Source: Maccoyibacter sp900556645 (GTDB lineage: Bacteria; Bacillota; Clostridia; Lachnospirales; Lachnospiraceae). From it: DNA of 64,000 nt. Of this stretch, positions 1-9,399 are shown in pieces. The notes beneath the pieces were generated by a model. It was given only the letters and a program-made list of their open reading frames with translations, had not been told where the DNA came from and searched no databases. Position numbers and translations under genes: made by a program. Within the stretch, counting starts at the first letter, position 1, and every line of letters begins with the position of its first letter. The stretch spans positions 124,001 to 188,000 of the forward strand of contig CATWDJ010000002.1 of assembly GCA_958349535.1 (NCBI GenBank). The letters are read 5' to 3'.

Positions 1-1699
1 GCTGACCAAAAAGGGCAGTACCTATTTTGGACTCTGTCCCTTTCATAATGAAAAGACACCTTCTTTTTCCGTGTCCCCCAACAAGCAGATGTATTATTGC
101 TTCGGGTGCGGAGCGGGAGGAAATGTCATTACCTTTTTGATGGAATATGAGAATTATACCTTCCCGGAGGCGTTGGAGGTGCTGGCAAACCGAATCGGTA
201 TAGAATTGCCGAAGCAGGAGATGACGGCAGAACAAAGAAAAGCCAGCGATAAACGGGCGAGACTTTTGGAAGTCAACAAGGAGGCAGCAAAATATTTTTA
301 TACCCTTTTGAGAAGTGAGCGGGGAACCCGGGCACATGAATATTTCAGAAATCGAGGACTCAGCGAAGAGACGATTAAAAAGTTTGGTTTGGGATATTCG
401 GACAAATATAGTGATGATTTGTACCGATATCTGCGTTCCAAAGGATATGAGGACGAGTTGTTAAAGGACAGCGGACTTATTTCCATAGATGAGAAGCGGG
501 GAGGACATGATAAATTTTGGAACCGTGCCATGTTTCCCATTATGGATGTGCGGGGCAAGGTTATAGGCTTCGGAGGAAGAGTCATGGGGGATGGGGAGCC
601 GAAATATTTAAACTCGCCGGAAACCATGATATTTGACAAAAGCCGAAACCTTTACGGACTGAACCTTGCCAGAACCACCAAGAAAAATCAGATACTTCTG
701 TGTGAAGGATATATGGATGTTATAGCATTGCATCAGGCAGGCTTTGACAATGCGGTGGCAGCATTGGGAACCGCTTTTACCGTGGGACATGCCAATCTGC
801 TGCGGCGGTATACCAAGGAGGTCTATTTGACCTTTGACAGTGACGGTGCAGGAATCCGGGCGGCAAAACGTGCCATTCCGATTCTAAAGGAGGCGGGAAT
901 TACCGCAAAGGTCATCAACATGCAGCCCTACAAAGACCCGGATGAGTTTATCAAGGCACTGGGAGCGGAGGCATATGAGGAGCGGATTAAGAATGCGGAA
1001 AGCAGTTTTATGTTTGAGATTCGCATAATGGAAGAAGATTATGACCTAAAGGATCCCGAGGGAAAAGCCGCTTTTTATAATGAAATCGCAAAACAGCTTC
1101 TTCAGTTTTCCGAGGAATTGGAGCGGGAAGTCTATATAGAAGCAGTTGCGGGAAAATACGGTATGGGCTTTGAGAACCTGAGAAAACTGGTAAACAAACT
1201 GGGAACACAGCCAGAGCTTGCAAGGCAGGTAAGACAACAGCAGAAGGGAACCATGCCAAAGGAAAAAAGGAAAAAGGAAGATGGAATGAAGCAGTCCCAA
1301 AAATTATTATTGACATGGCTGATTGAAGAGCCGGGACTGTATCAGCGGATTCAGGAATATATTCACCCGGAGGATTTTACCGAAGAAATTTATCGAAAAG
1401 CGGCAGAAATCCTGTTCCGGCAGTATGAAGAGGAAGGAAAACCCAATCCGGCACAGATAGTCAGCCTTTTTGGAGAAGAGGAACAGCGTGAGATAGCAGC
1501 ATTGTTCAATGCCAGAATTGAAGAAGTGGAAACAAAAAATGACAGGGAAAAAGCCCTCAAAGAGACAATCTTACGCATCAAGCAAAACAGTATTGATTAT
1601 CGTTCCAAACAGATGGACCCCACGGATATGGCGGGATTTCAGAAATTGATTGAGGATAAGCGACAACTGGAGAAACTAGAGAAAAATGCATATTTCTAG
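1..1699 (+). CDS. dnaG: DNA primase, 5' end cut off by the window
   Basis: Synthesises the RNA primers for lagging-strand replication at the fork with DnaB helicase. The frame is open from base 2, so the true start lies outside the window; 565 residues are visible. The N-terminal zinc-binding domain shows CPFH followed about 20 residues later by CFGC. The TOPRIM catalytic core follows, with the EGYMDV motif near visible residue 233 and a DSDGAG metal-binding motif about 40 residues later. The C-terminal third is the helicase-binding region. rpoD follows after 38 bases, the classic macromolecular-synthesis arrangement of Gram-positive bacteria. Identification is secure; only the N-terminus is missing. 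Confidence 0.97.
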   Translation, partial: LTKKGSTYFGLCPFHNEKTPSFSVSPNKQMYYCFGCGAGGNVITFLMEYENYTFPEALEVLANRIGIELPKQEMTAEQRKASDKRARLLEVNKEAAKYFYTLLRSERGTRAHEYFRNRGLSEETIKKFGLGYSDKYSDDLYRYLRSKGYEDELLKDSGLISIDEKRGGHDKFWNRAMFPIMDVRGKVIGFGGRVMGDGEPKYLNSPETMIFDKSRNLYGLNLARTTKKNQILLCEGYMDVIALHQAGFDNAVAALGTAFTVGHANLLRRYTKEVYLTFDSDGAGIRAAKRAIPILKEAGITAKVINMQPYKDPDEFIKALGAEAYEERIKNAESSFMFEIRIMEEDYDLKDPEGKAAFYNEIAKQLLQFSEELEREVYIEAVAGKYGMGFENLRKLVNKLGTQPELARQVRQQQKGTMPKEKRKKEDGMKQSQKLLLTWLIEEPGLYQRIQEYIHPEDFTEEIYRKAAEILFRQYEEEGKPNPAQIVSLFGEEEQREIAALFNARIEEVETKNDREKALKETILRIKQNSIDYRSKQMDPTDMAGFQKLIEDKRQLEKLEKNAYF

Positions 1700-1737
1700 T
1701 GATTGGGAGCAGAATAAAGACGAGAGAGGATATTAAA

Positions 1738-2859
1738 ATGGCAGAAAAAACCGAAAAAGATGAAAAATTTGAAGCGAAACTGAAGGATTTGCTGGCTCTG
1801 GCAAAAAAGAAAAAGAATATTTTAGAGTATCAGGAAATCAATGATTATTTTCAGGACATGGAGCTGGATGCTGAGAAATTCGAGAAAATTCTGGACTTTT
1901 TAGAGGAAAAGAATATCGATGTACTCAGAATCACAGACGATGATGACGACGTTTCCGATGAGGAGATTCTTCTGGAGGAAGAGGATGAGGTAGAGGTAGA
2001 AAAAATTGACCTGTCCGTACCTGACGGAGTTTCCATTGAAGACCCGGTTCGTATGTATCTGAAAGAAATCGGTAAGGTGCCGCTTCTGACAGCGGAGGAA
2101 GAGATAGAGCTTGCCAAGAGAATGGAATTGGGAGATCAGGAGGCAAAGAAACGTCTTGCAGAGGCAAACCTCCGTCTGGTAGTATCCATTGCAAAACGTT
2201 ATGTGGGCAGAGGTATGCTGTTTTTAGATTTGATTCAGGAGGGTAACCTGGGTCTGATTAAAGCGGTAGAAAAGTTCGATTACCGAAAGGGATATAAGTT
2301 TTCTACCTATGCCACATGGTGGATTCGTCAGGCAATTACCAGAGCAATTGCAGATCAGGCAAGAACCATCCGTATTCCGGTGCATATGGTGGAGACCATC
2401 AACAAATTAATCCGTGTTTCCAGACAGTTACTGCAGGAGTTAGGACGTGAACCGACCCCGGAGGAAATTGCAGAAGAAATGGATATGCCGGTAGAGCGTG
2501 TACGGGAAATTCTTAAAATTTCTCAGGAGCCGGTTTCTTTGGAGACCCCAATCGGCGAAGAGGAAGACAGCCATTTAGGAGACTTTATTCAGGATGACAA
2601 TGTACCGGTTCCGGCAGATGCGGCAGCATTTACACTGTTGAAAGAGCAGTTGGAAGAGGTACTGGGAACCCTGACAGAGCGTGAACAGAAGGTACTGACC
2701 CTCCGTTTCGGACTGGAGGATGGAAGAGCCAGAACCTTAGAGGAAGTAGGAAAGGAATTTAACGTTACCCGTGAACGTATCCGCCAGATTGAGGCAAAGG
2801 CATTGAGAAAGCTGCGTCATCCAAGCAGAAGCCGTAAGCTGAAGGATTATTTAGAGTAA
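1738..2859 (+). CDS. rpoD: primary sigma factor (sigma-70/sigma-A)
   Basis: Housekeeping sigma subunit that directs RNA polymerase to -35/-10 promoters; 373 residues. Residues 1-80 are a region 1.1-like helical segment followed by a very acidic linker. Region 1.2 begins at DPVRMYLKEIG. Region 2 contains the NLRLVVSIAKRYV and FSTYATWWIRQAI signatures, and region 4 ends with the helix-turn-helix VTRERIRQIEAKALRKLRHP. A GTG-initiated reading frame opens earlier, at 1699, but the ATG at 1738 is chosen because GAGAGGA sits just upstream and the protein then starts in the usual MAEK-type way. Many promoters in this window fit the TTGACA-N17-TATAAT consensus of this factor. Confidence 0.97.
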   Translation: MAEKTEKDEKFEAKLKDLLALAKKKKNILEYQEINDYFQDMELDAEKFEKILDFLEEKNIDVLRITDDDDDVSDEEILLEEEDEVEVEKIDLSVPDGVSIEDPVRMYLKEIGKVPLLTAEEEIELAKRMELGDQEAKKRLAEANLRLVVSIAKRYVGRGMLFLDLIQEGNLGLIKAVEKFDYRKGYKFSTYATWWIRQAITRAIADQARTIRIPVHMVETINKLIRVSRQLLQELGREPTPEEIAEEMDMPVERVREILKISQEPVSLETPIGEEEDSHLGDFIQDDNVPVPADAAAFTLLKEQLEEVLGTLTEREQKVLTLRFGLEDGRARTLEEVGKEFNVTRERIRQIEAKALRKLRHPSRSRKLKDYLE

Positions 2860-2861
2860 TC

Positions 2862-3596
2862 ATGATACAGTTATCAAAGCGTTTACAGGCAGTAGCGGAT
2901 TTGGGAAAATTTGGGGATACCATGGCAGACATTGGAACTGACCATGGATATATTCCAATATATCTCATACAGAGTAAGCGGATTTCCCATGCGGTGGCAA
3001 TGGACATCGGTAAGGGACCGCTGCTTCGGGCACAGGAACATATTGCAAAATACCAACTGGGTGCATACATAGAGACCCGTCTTTCCGATGGGGCAAAGGA
3101 GCTTTGCTGCGGCGAAGTCTCCTCTGTTGTGATTGCCGGAATGGGCGGAGTCCTGATGCAGAAAATCCTAAGAGACAGCGAAGAAGTTTTCCGTGGTGTA
3201 AAAGAGATAATTTTACAGCCTCAGTCTGAAATAGAGCAGACCAGAAGATTCCTCTTGAACAACGGATATGAGATTCTGGAAGAGGATATGGTACTGGAGG
3301 ATGGCAAATTTTATCCTATGATGCGGGTGTCCTGTGTGGAAAGTATAGAAGAAAATCCATATGCAGAAGCAAAAGACATAGACTTTGTGTATGGGGCATA
3401 TCTATTAAAAGAGAGACATCCTGTTTTGAAAAGCTATCTCTATCGGGAGATAGGGATTTACCGGGAATTGGAACAAAAGCTAAAGGATTTGCCCACAAAC
3501 GAAGAATTGGAAAAAAGACGCAGGGAAGTGAGCTGTCAGCTGGCTCTTGCAGAGGAAGCACTAATAAAAGTAGGTGAAACCGATGAGATGCAGTAA
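2862..3596 (+). CDS. trmK: tRNA (adenine(22)-N1)-methyltransferase TrmK
   Basis: Predicted SAM-dependent enzyme that methylates N1 of A22 in the D-loop region of some tRNAs; 244 residues, the family's usual size. A SAM-binding motif, IGTDHGYIP, lies near residues 24-32, and VIAGMGG matches the later TrmK signature. The C-terminal part is helical and charged, as in Bacillus YqfN/TrmK. It begins two bases after the rpoD stop and overlaps the next gene, so translation is probably coupled. The rpoD-trmK-nif3 order is conserved in Firmicutes, which supports the call beyond the motifs. Confidence 0.93.
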   Translation: MIQLSKRLQAVADLGKFGDTMADIGTDHGYIPIYLIQSKRISHAVAMDIGKGPLLRAQEHIAKYQLGAYIETRLSDGAKELCCGEVSSVVIAGMGGVLMQKILRDSEEVFRGVKEIILQPQSEIEQTRRFLLNNGYEILEEDMVLEDGKFYPMMRVSCVESIEENPYAEAKDIDFVYGAYLLKERHPVLKSYLYREIGIYRELEQKLKDLPTNEELEKRRREVSCQLALAEEALIKVGETDEMQ

Positions 3597-4380
3597 GGTA
3601 ATAGAAATTTTAGAAAAGCAGTCGCCGAGAAATTTTGCCTGTGACTGGGACAATGTGGGGCTGCTGGTGGGAAGAACCGATAAAGAAATTCAAAAGATAT
3701 ACATTGCATTGGATGCCACAGATGAGGCAATTCAGCAGGCGGTGGATGTGGGAGCCGATATGCTCTTAACCCATCATCCCATGATTTTTGGTGGGATGAA
3801 AAGAGTGACAGCCGAAGATTTTACAGGAAGAAGAGTCATTCGGCTGATTCAGGAGGATATGGTCTGCTATGCCATGCACACCAACTTTGATGTCATGGGA
3901 ATGGCGGATTTGGCAGCAGATTATCTGCATTTAAAGGATACGGAGGTTTTGGAGGTTACCTATTCTGAAGAGACAGAAAAAGGAACTCTGCGTACCGAGG
4001 GTATCGGCAGATATGGAAGGCTGGAAAGAAAAATGACCTTGAGAGAGTGTTGTGAACAGGTAAAGCAGGCATTTTCACTGGAGAATGTGAAGGTGTTCGG
4101 TAATTTGGACACGGAGGTTCTGGCGGCAGCAATTTCACCGGGCTCCGGAAAAAGTGTGATTGGGAATGCCTTACGGGCAGGAGTGGATGTGCTGATTACC
4201 GGAGATATTGACCATCACGAGGGAATTGATGCGGTGGCACAGGGAATGGCAGTAATCGATGCCGGACATTACGGCGTGGAGCATATTTTTATTCCATATA
4301 TGAAAGAATATCTTGAGAAGGAAGCAAAGGGGTTAGAGGTTGTGACCCAGCCGTTGACCTTTCCGTTTCAAGTGATATAA
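3583..4380 (+). CDS. Nif3-like dinuclear metal-centre protein (YqfO family)
   Basis: Member of the NIF3/YqfO (DUF34) family, a toroidal hexamer with a two-metal site per subunit whose physiological reaction is still debated (GTP cyclohydrolase 1 type 2 is only an annotation name). Metal-ligand motifs are visible: THHPMIFGG near residue 62, a DIDHHEG segment and DAGHYGVEH near the C-terminus. The 265-residue length matches the short form without the inserted PII-like domain. A GTG at 3574 is also in frame; the ATG at 3583 is preferred because TAGGTG lies six bases upstream. Either way it overlaps trmK, suggesting one operon. Confidence 0.9.
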   Translation: MRCSKVIEILEKQSPRNFACDWDNVGLLVGRTDKEIQKIYIALDATDEAIQQAVDVGADMLLTHHPMIFGGMKRVTAEDFTGRRVIRLIQEDMVCYAMHTNFDVMGMADLAADYLHLKDTEVLEVTYSEETEKGTLRTEGIGRYGRLERKMTLRECCEQVKQAFSLENVKVFGNLDTEVLAAAISPGSGKSVIGNALRAGVDVLITGDIDHHEGIDAVAQGMAVIDAGHYGVEHIFIPYMKEYLEKEAKGLEVVTQPLTFPFQVI

Positions 4381-4425
4381 AGGATTTGCACAGAGCAGAG
4401 AAAAAGAGAAGCAGGGGGTGCTTTT

Positions 4426-6084
4426 ATGGAAGAAATGCTGAAAATAGAAGTAGAGGGAGAACTCAAAGAATATCAGAAGGGAATTACATACCAAGAGATT
4501 GCAAAAGAGTATCAGAATCGATATGAGGATGACATTCTTCTGGTGCTTTTTAACCATCGTTTGAGAGAACTTTGGAAGACACCTAAAACAGACGGAACAA
4601 TTTCTTTTGTGACGGCAAAGGAGGAAGCAGGAAAAAAATCCTATCGCAGGAGCGTTACCCTCCTTTTGCAGAAGGCAGTAGATAATCTCTATGGAAAAGA
4701 GGGAGTCAGCGTCAGAGTCTGTCACTCTCTGGGACAGGGCTATTACTGTGAACTGCGGGGGATGGAAAAACCGGGAAATGACAAGATACTGTCCATCAAA
4801 ATAGAGATGATGAGGCTGGTGGATGAGGATATTATGATTCGAAAATCCAGCTATCGGACAGACGAAGCCATTGCTCTTTTTGCGGAAAAAGGAATGCACG
4901 ATAAGGAGCGGCTGTTCCGTTACCGCCGCAGCTCCAGAGTCAATGTGTATGACTTGGACGGTTATAAGGATTATTTCTATGGCTATATGGTGCCGTCTAC
5001 CGGATATCTGAAATATTTTGATTTGATTTCCTATGAAGACGGTATGATGCTGTTGTTCCCGAATAAAGAAACCAAGGTAGTGGCAGAATTTTCGCCTTCC
5101 GGTAAACTGTTCCATACCTTACAAGCCTCTGAAGAATGGGGAAAAATGCTGGACATCGACACGGTAGGGGCTTTGAATGACGCCATCGCCAAAGGTAGAA
5201 TGCAGGAGGTCATCATGGTGCAGGAGGCGTTGATGGAAAAACGTCTCGGACAGCTGGCAGAGCAGATTGCGGAACAGAAGGACAAAAAATTTGTCATGAT
5301 TGCAGGTCCGTCCTCTTCTGGAAAAACCACCTTTTCCTATCGGCTTTCCACTCAGTTAATTGCTCAGGGATTAAAGCCCCATCCTATCGGATTGGATAAT
5401 TATTATCTGAACCGGGATCAGACGCCGCGGGATGAGAACGGAAATTATGATTTTGAATGTCTGGAAGCTTTGGATATTGAACAGTTCAATGAAGATATGA
5501 CCAGACTTTTTGCGGGAGAGCAGGTGGATATTCCGGTGTTTAATTTCAAGACCGGAAAGAGAGAGTACAAAGGTCACTATCTCCAGTTAGGGGAAGACGA
5601 TATATTGGTCATTGAGGGAATCCATGGATTAAATGACAAACTTTCCTACTCGCTTCCGAAGGAAAGTAAGTTTAAAATATATATCAGTGCATTGACACAG
5701 TTGAATATTGACGAGCACAATTATCTTCCAACCACAGATGCCAGATTAATCCGCAGAATCGTGCGGGATGCCAGAACTCGTGGTACAAGTGCAAAAGAAA
5801 CCATTGCTATGTGGCCATCTGTAAGAAGGGGAGAAGAACAGCATATCTTCCCGTTTCAGGAAGAAGCGGATGCCATGTTTAACTCTGCATTGATTTATGA
5901 ACTTGCGGTGTTGAAAGCATATGCAGAGCCACAGTTATTCAATATCGAAAAGGACTGTGAGGAATATTTAGAAGCGAAACGTCTTTTGAAATTTTTGGAT
6001 TATTTTCTTCCGGTTCCGGCAGAGGAAGTTCCGAGAAATTCCATTTTACGTGAATTTATCGGTGGAAGCTGTATTGACGTATAG
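4426..6084 (+). CDS. nucleoside (uridine-type) kinase with N-terminal TGS and ThrRS-like SAD domains
   Basis: Large P-loop nucleoside kinase of the Udk/phosphoribulokinase superfamily; 552 residues. Residues 1-60 look like a TGS domain. Residues about 65-250 resemble the second additional domain of threonyl-tRNA synthetase. The kinase domain follows, with Walker A GPSSSGKTT near residues 292-300, the DNYYLNRDQTP segment and VIEGIHGLND. The fusion is common in Clostridia, where the substrate is usually unassigned; uridine/cytidine is inferred from the kinase domain only. AGGGGGTG precedes the ATG. The gene follows the Nif3 gene by 45 bases, and the rnpB promoter starts inside its last codons. 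Confidence 0.88.
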   Translation: MEEMLKIEVEGELKEYQKGITYQEIAKEYQNRYEDDILLVLFNHRLRELWKTPKTDGTISFVTAKEEAGKKSYRRSVTLLLQKAVDNLYGKEGVSVRVCHSLGQGYYCELRGMEKPGNDKILSIKIEMMRLVDEDIMIRKSSYRTDEAIALFAEKGMHDKERLFRYRRSSRVNVYDLDGYKDYFYGYMVPSTGYLKYFDLISYEDGMMLLFPNKETKVVAEFSPSGKLFHTLQASEEWGKMLDIDTVGALNDAIAKGRMQEVIMVQEALMEKRLGQLAEQIAEQKDKKFVMIAGPSSSGKTTFSYRLSTQLIAQGLKPHPIGLDNYYLNRDQTPRDENGNYDFECLEALDIEQFNEDMTRLFAGEQVDIPVFNFKTGKREYKGHYLQLGEDDILVIEGIHGLNDKLSYSLPKESKFKIYISALTQLNIDEHNYLPTTDARLIRRIVRDARTRGTSAKETIAMWPSVRRGEEQHIFPFQEEADAMFNSALIYELAVLKAYAEPQLFNIEKDCEEYLEAKRLLKFLDYFLPVPAEEVPRNSILREFIGGSCIDV

Positions 6085-6102
6085 ACCGGAAATCGGTATG
6101 AT
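6074..6102 (+). promoter_or_regulatory. rnpB promoter
   Basis: TTGACG at 6074-6079 and TATGAT at 6097-6102 are separated by exactly 17 bases. The -35 lies inside the 3' end of the upstream kinase gene. Transcription would start near 6109, about 27 bases before the first P1 base of RNase P RNA. Confidence 0.75.
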
Positions 6103-6135
6103 GGTACAGGACAAAAAGAATAAAAATAAATAAAT

Positions 6136-6493
6136 GGACAGATAAGTAAGATGGATGATCGCGGCTGCAGGTGTCGAAAGACCGCAGGTGAGGAAAGTCC
6201 GGGCTTCACAGGGCAGGATGCCGGCTAACGGCCGGTGGAGGTGACTCCAAGGATAGTGCAACAGAAATATACCGCCGGGAAACCGGTAAGGGTGGAAGGG
6301 TAGTGTAAGAGACTACCGCCTTTCCGGTAACGGAAGGGGCATATGTAAACCCCATTCGAAGCAAGACCGAAACAAAGCGTTGACGTGGACCCGCCAGCTT
6401 TAGGTTGGTCGCTTGAGGTGATTGGCAACAGTTACCCTAGATAGATGATCATCTGAAAAACATAACCCGGCTTACAGTTTTGCTTATCTGTCC
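6136..6493 (+). ncRNA. rnpB: RNase P RNA, bacterial type A
   Basis: Catalytic RNA of ribonuclease P, which removes 5' leaders from tRNA precursors together with the RnpA protein. The conserved core elements are visible: GAGGAAAGTCCGGGCTTC near 6188, the AGTGCAACAGAAA block near 6255, TACCGCC just after it, and CCCATTCGAAGCAAGACC near 6350. The ends form a perfect P1-type helix: GGACAGATAAG at 6136-6146 pairs with CTTATCTGTCC at 6483-6493. The core pattern is the ancestral type A usual in Clostridia, not the Bacillus type B. Exact mature ends are uncertain by a few bases. The rest of the 6085-6612 gap is promoter and spacer. Confidence 0.95.
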
Positions 6494-6552
6494 ATATTTA
6501 TATATTTTTCGACAATTTTCGGCAGATTAACATCTTTGTATGAGAAATTATG

Positions 6553-6581
6553 TTGGAAAATGTCGATAATTTTGGTAGAAT
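6553..6581 (+). promoter_or_regulatory. promoter of the type IV pilus operon
   Basis: TTGGAA at 6553-6558 and TAGAAT at 6576-6581 are 17 bases apart, placing the start point near 6588. It lies downstream of an in-frame ATG at 6550, which argues against that ATG and supports the one at 6613, where AGGGG at 6600-6604 provides a ribosome site. The 5' leader would be only about 25 bases. Confidence 0.65.
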
Positions 6582-6612
6582 AGTACTAAGAAAATCACTA
6601 GGGGATATAGCA

Positions 6613-8310
6613 ATGGCAGATTTGAGAAAAAAGAAGCGTATCGGAGATATGCTGATAGAAGAAGGGATTATTACTCAGGAACAGTTGGAGGATGCATTAG
6701 AGAAGAATAAGACTGCCAGAAAAAAGATTGGTGAGATGTTGGTGGATTTGGGCTATGCCACAGAAGAGGCTATTGCCACGGGTCTTTCCAAGCAGTTAAA
6801 CATTCCAACCATTTCCTTGCAGGGAATGACAATTGAAGAGGATATCTTGAAGTTGGCAGATGGAAATCTGCTTCGGAAGCATGTCATGATTCCTTTTGAA
6901 TATAGTGAATATAATATGAATATCATCCGTGTAGCTATGGCAGATCCAATGGATATGCGTGGCGTGGATGATTTTTCTATTGTAACTAATTTGCAGGTGG
7001 AGCCGGTGATTGCCACACCTCATGAGATTTTGCTGGCATTGGACAAATATTACGGTGACAGCGAAGCTAAACGGGTTGCGGAGCAATACGCTCGGGAGCG
7101 GGAGAATCTGAATTTGGCACAGGAGCCGGAAGAGGAAGATGAGACGGTTACCAATTCGCCCATTGTTCAGTTGGTAAAATCCATGATTGAGCAGGCCACC
7201 AGACAGAGGGCATCGGATATACATATTGAGCCTTTGGAAAATACGGTGCGGATTCGTTATCGTATCGACGGTGTTTTATACGAAAAAGCGTCCTATGATA
7301 AGAATCTTTTAAGTGCCATTATTACCCGTGTAAAGATTATCGGCGGCATGGACATTTCTGAGAAGAGAAAACCACAGGACGGACGTATCACTCTTATGGT
7401 AGACCGAAAAGAATATGACATCCGTGTTTCCATTCTTCCTACGGTTTTCGGGGAAAAATGTGTAATGCGTCTGGCACAGAAAATGGCGTTGAACAGAGAA
7501 AAGAAGACGCTGGGTTTCACAGAAGAGCAGTTAAAATGCTTTGATGAATTTTTGACACATCCAAACGGAATTATATTAGTTACGGGACCTACCGGAAGCG
7601 GTAAGTCTACCACTTTATATACAGCAGTCAGTGAATTGAATACAGAAGATGTGAATATTATTACTGTCGAAGACCCGGTGGAGGCAAATATTGATGGCAT
7701 CAATCAGGTACAGGTAAATCCAAAGGCGGATTTGACCTTTGCCAGTGCCCTGCGTTCCATTTTGCGACAGGACCCGGATATTATCATGATTGGTGAGATT
7801 CGTGATCAGGAGACAGCGGAAATTGCAGTACAGGCCTCTATTACCGGACATTTGGTATTGAGTACCCTGCATACCAATGATGCACCGGGAACCATGACCA
7901 GATTGATTGATATGGGTGTGGAGAGTTATCTGTTGGCAGATGCAATTCGAGGGGTAATTGCCCAGCGGCTGGTGCGAAATCTTTGTCCTCATTGTAAGAC
8001 CAAACGTCTTGCCAGTGAAGAGGAGAAGAGGATGATGGATTTAGATACCATTGATGAGGTGACTCTTTATGAACCAAAGGGATGTGTCCTTTGCAATGAG
8101 ACCGGATACCATGGTAGAACCGGTATCTATGAGATGATGCCTGTAAAGTCGGAACTTCGGGTAGCCATTTCCAGACGGGCATCCACCGATGAGATGAGAA
8201 AGCTGGCAGCTAGTCAGGGTATGTCATCCCTGAAAAAGGAAGCAGTGAGGTTGGTTTTAGACGGAACTACTTCCTTTACGGAAATGATTCGAGTAGTTTT
8301 AGAGGATTGA
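6613..8310 (+). CDS. pilB: type IV pilus extension ATPase PilB/GspE
   Basis: Hexameric cytoplasmic ATPase that powers pilus polymerisation through PilC; 565 residues. An N-terminal GspE/MshEN-type domain (residues 10-150, starting KKRIGDMLIEEGII) is followed by the ATPase core. Walker A GPTGSGKST is near 325 and the Walker B region DPDIIMIGEIRD near 387, with His-box TLHTND after it. A four-cysteine zinc motif (CPHC, then CVLC about 35 residues later) is typical of PilB and absent from PilT. The start is set by AGGGG and by a promoter at 6553-6581. It is the first gene of the pilus operon; the next gene starts 14 bases after its stop. Confidence 0.95.
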   Translation: MADLRKKKRIGDMLIEEGIITQEQLEDALEKNKTARKKIGEMLVDLGYATEEAIATGLSKQLNIPTISLQGMTIEEDILKLADGNLLRKHVMIPFEYSEYNMNIIRVAMADPMDMRGVDDFSIVTNLQVEPVIATPHEILLALDKYYGDSEAKRVAEQYARERENLNLAQEPEEEDETVTNSPIVQLVKSMIEQATRQRASDIHIEPLENTVRIRYRIDGVLYEKASYDKNLLSAIITRVKIIGGMDISEKRKPQDGRITLMVDRKEYDIRVSILPTVFGEKCVMRLAQKMALNREKKTLGFTEEQLKCFDEFLTHPNGIILVTGPTGSGKSTTLYTAVSELNTEDVNIITVEDPVEANIDGINQVQVNPKADLTFASALRSILRQDPDIIMIGEIRDQETAEIAVQASITGHLVLSTLHTNDAPGTMTRLIDMGVESYLLADAIRGVIAQRLVRNLCPHCKTKRLASEEEKRMMDLDTIDEVTLYEPKGCVLCNETGYHGRTGIYEMMPVKSELRVAISRRASTDEMRKLAASQGMSSLKKEAVRLVLDGTTSFTEMIRVVLED

Positions 8311-8324
8311 TGAAAGAGGGAAAT

Positions 8325-9383
8325 ATGAGCAGAATAGAAGAAATTTTAAGAGCGGCAAAAGAACAGAAAGCATCGGATATTCATCTTTGTCATGACTGTC
8401 CCGTGATGATACGTGTGGACGGAGATATGATTCCTCTGTCAGAAGAGAAAATCATGTCGGAAGAGATAGAGCAGATGACCAGATCCATGTTGGCAGATGA
8501 CCAGATGAAGGAACTGGAGGAGAAAGGCGAGTTGGATTTTGCTTATTCTTTAGAAGGATTCAACCGTGTCCGTGTCAATGTGTTCCGCCAAAAAGGAACC
8601 TATGCCATGGCATTGCGTATTTTAGCCTTCGAGGTTCCACATCCGAAGGATTTAGGAATTCCCGAGGCTATCGTGGACCTGACAAAGAAAAAAAGAGGTA
8701 TGGTGTTGGTAACGGGAGCTACCGGAAGTGGTAAATCCACCACGTTGGCATCCTTAATCGGAGTGATTGCCAAAACCTACAAAAAGACAATTATTACGTT
8801 GGAAGATCCAATCGAGTATTTGCATGAACACAGTAAGTCTATGGTGCTACAAAGAGAGATTGGTTCCGATTCCCAGTCCTATGCCAATGCAGTAAAAGCG
8901 GCATTGCGGCAGGACCCGGATGTAATTCTGGTGGGAGAGATGAGAGATTTGGAGACGATTTCCATTGCCATTACAGCGGCAGAAACCGGACATTTGGTAT
9001 TTTCTACTTTGCATACCAATAGTGCATCGGCAGCCATAGACCGTATGATTGATGTATTCCCACCGTTCCAGCAGCAGCAGATTCGTGTGCAGTTAGCAGG
9101 TGTTTTAGAGGGCGTCATTGCACAGCAGCTACTGCCAAAGGAAGGCGGCGGAAGAGCGGCGGCGTTTGAAGTAATGCTTGCCACACCGGCAATTCGTAAT
9201 CTGATTCGGGAGGAGAAGAGTTTCCAGATTCCTTCCGTAATTCAGACTAACAAAAAAATTGGAATGCAGTTGATGGATGATGCCATCTATGATTTGTATA
9301 TGAAGAGCTATATCAGTGCCGATACAGCCATGATGTTTGCACATGATGTGGCAGGAATGAAACAGAAAATCAATCTTTTTTAG
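8325..9383 (+). CDS. pilT: type IV pilus retraction ATPase PilT
   Basis: Predicted retraction motor that depolymerises the pilus for twitching or DNA uptake; 352 residues, the standard PilT length. The N-terminus KASDIHL is the PilT PAS-like domain signature. Walker A GATGSGKST is near residues 131-139 and DPDVILVGEMRD near 199, followed by TLHTNSA. There is no zinc tetracysteine, which separates it from PilB. The ATG at 8325 is chosen because AGAGGG lies five bases upstream; an ATG at 8310 overlapping the pilB stop is an alternative. Presence of PilT means these pili are probably dynamic. Confidence 0.93.
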   Translation: MSRIEEILRAAKEQKASDIHLCHDCPVMIRVDGDMIPLSEEKIMSEEIEQMTRSMLADDQMKELEEKGELDFAYSLEGFNRVRVNVFRQKGTYAMALRILAFEVPHPKDLGIPEAIVDLTKKKRGMVLVTGATGSGKSTTLASLIGVIAKTYKKTIITLEDPIEYLHEHSKSMVLQREIGSDSQSYANAVKAALRQDPDVILVGEMRDLETISIAITAAETGHLVFSTLHTNSASAAIDRMIDVFPPFQQQQIRVQLAGVLEGVIAQQLLPKEGGGRAAAFEVMLATPAIRNLIREEKSFQIPSVIQTNKKIGMQLMDDAIYDLYMKSYISADTAMMFAHDVAGMKQKINLF

Positions 9384-9399
9384 ATAAAAGGAGTACAGC

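Noticed and set aside
4333..5115. 260-residue minus-strand open frame
   Set aside because: It is opposite to the nucleoside kinase, rich in Cys/Phe/His with no domain, and has no ribosome site.
6550..6612. In-frame ATG upstream of pilB
   Set aside because: It lies before the promoter at 6553-6581 and has no ribosome site.
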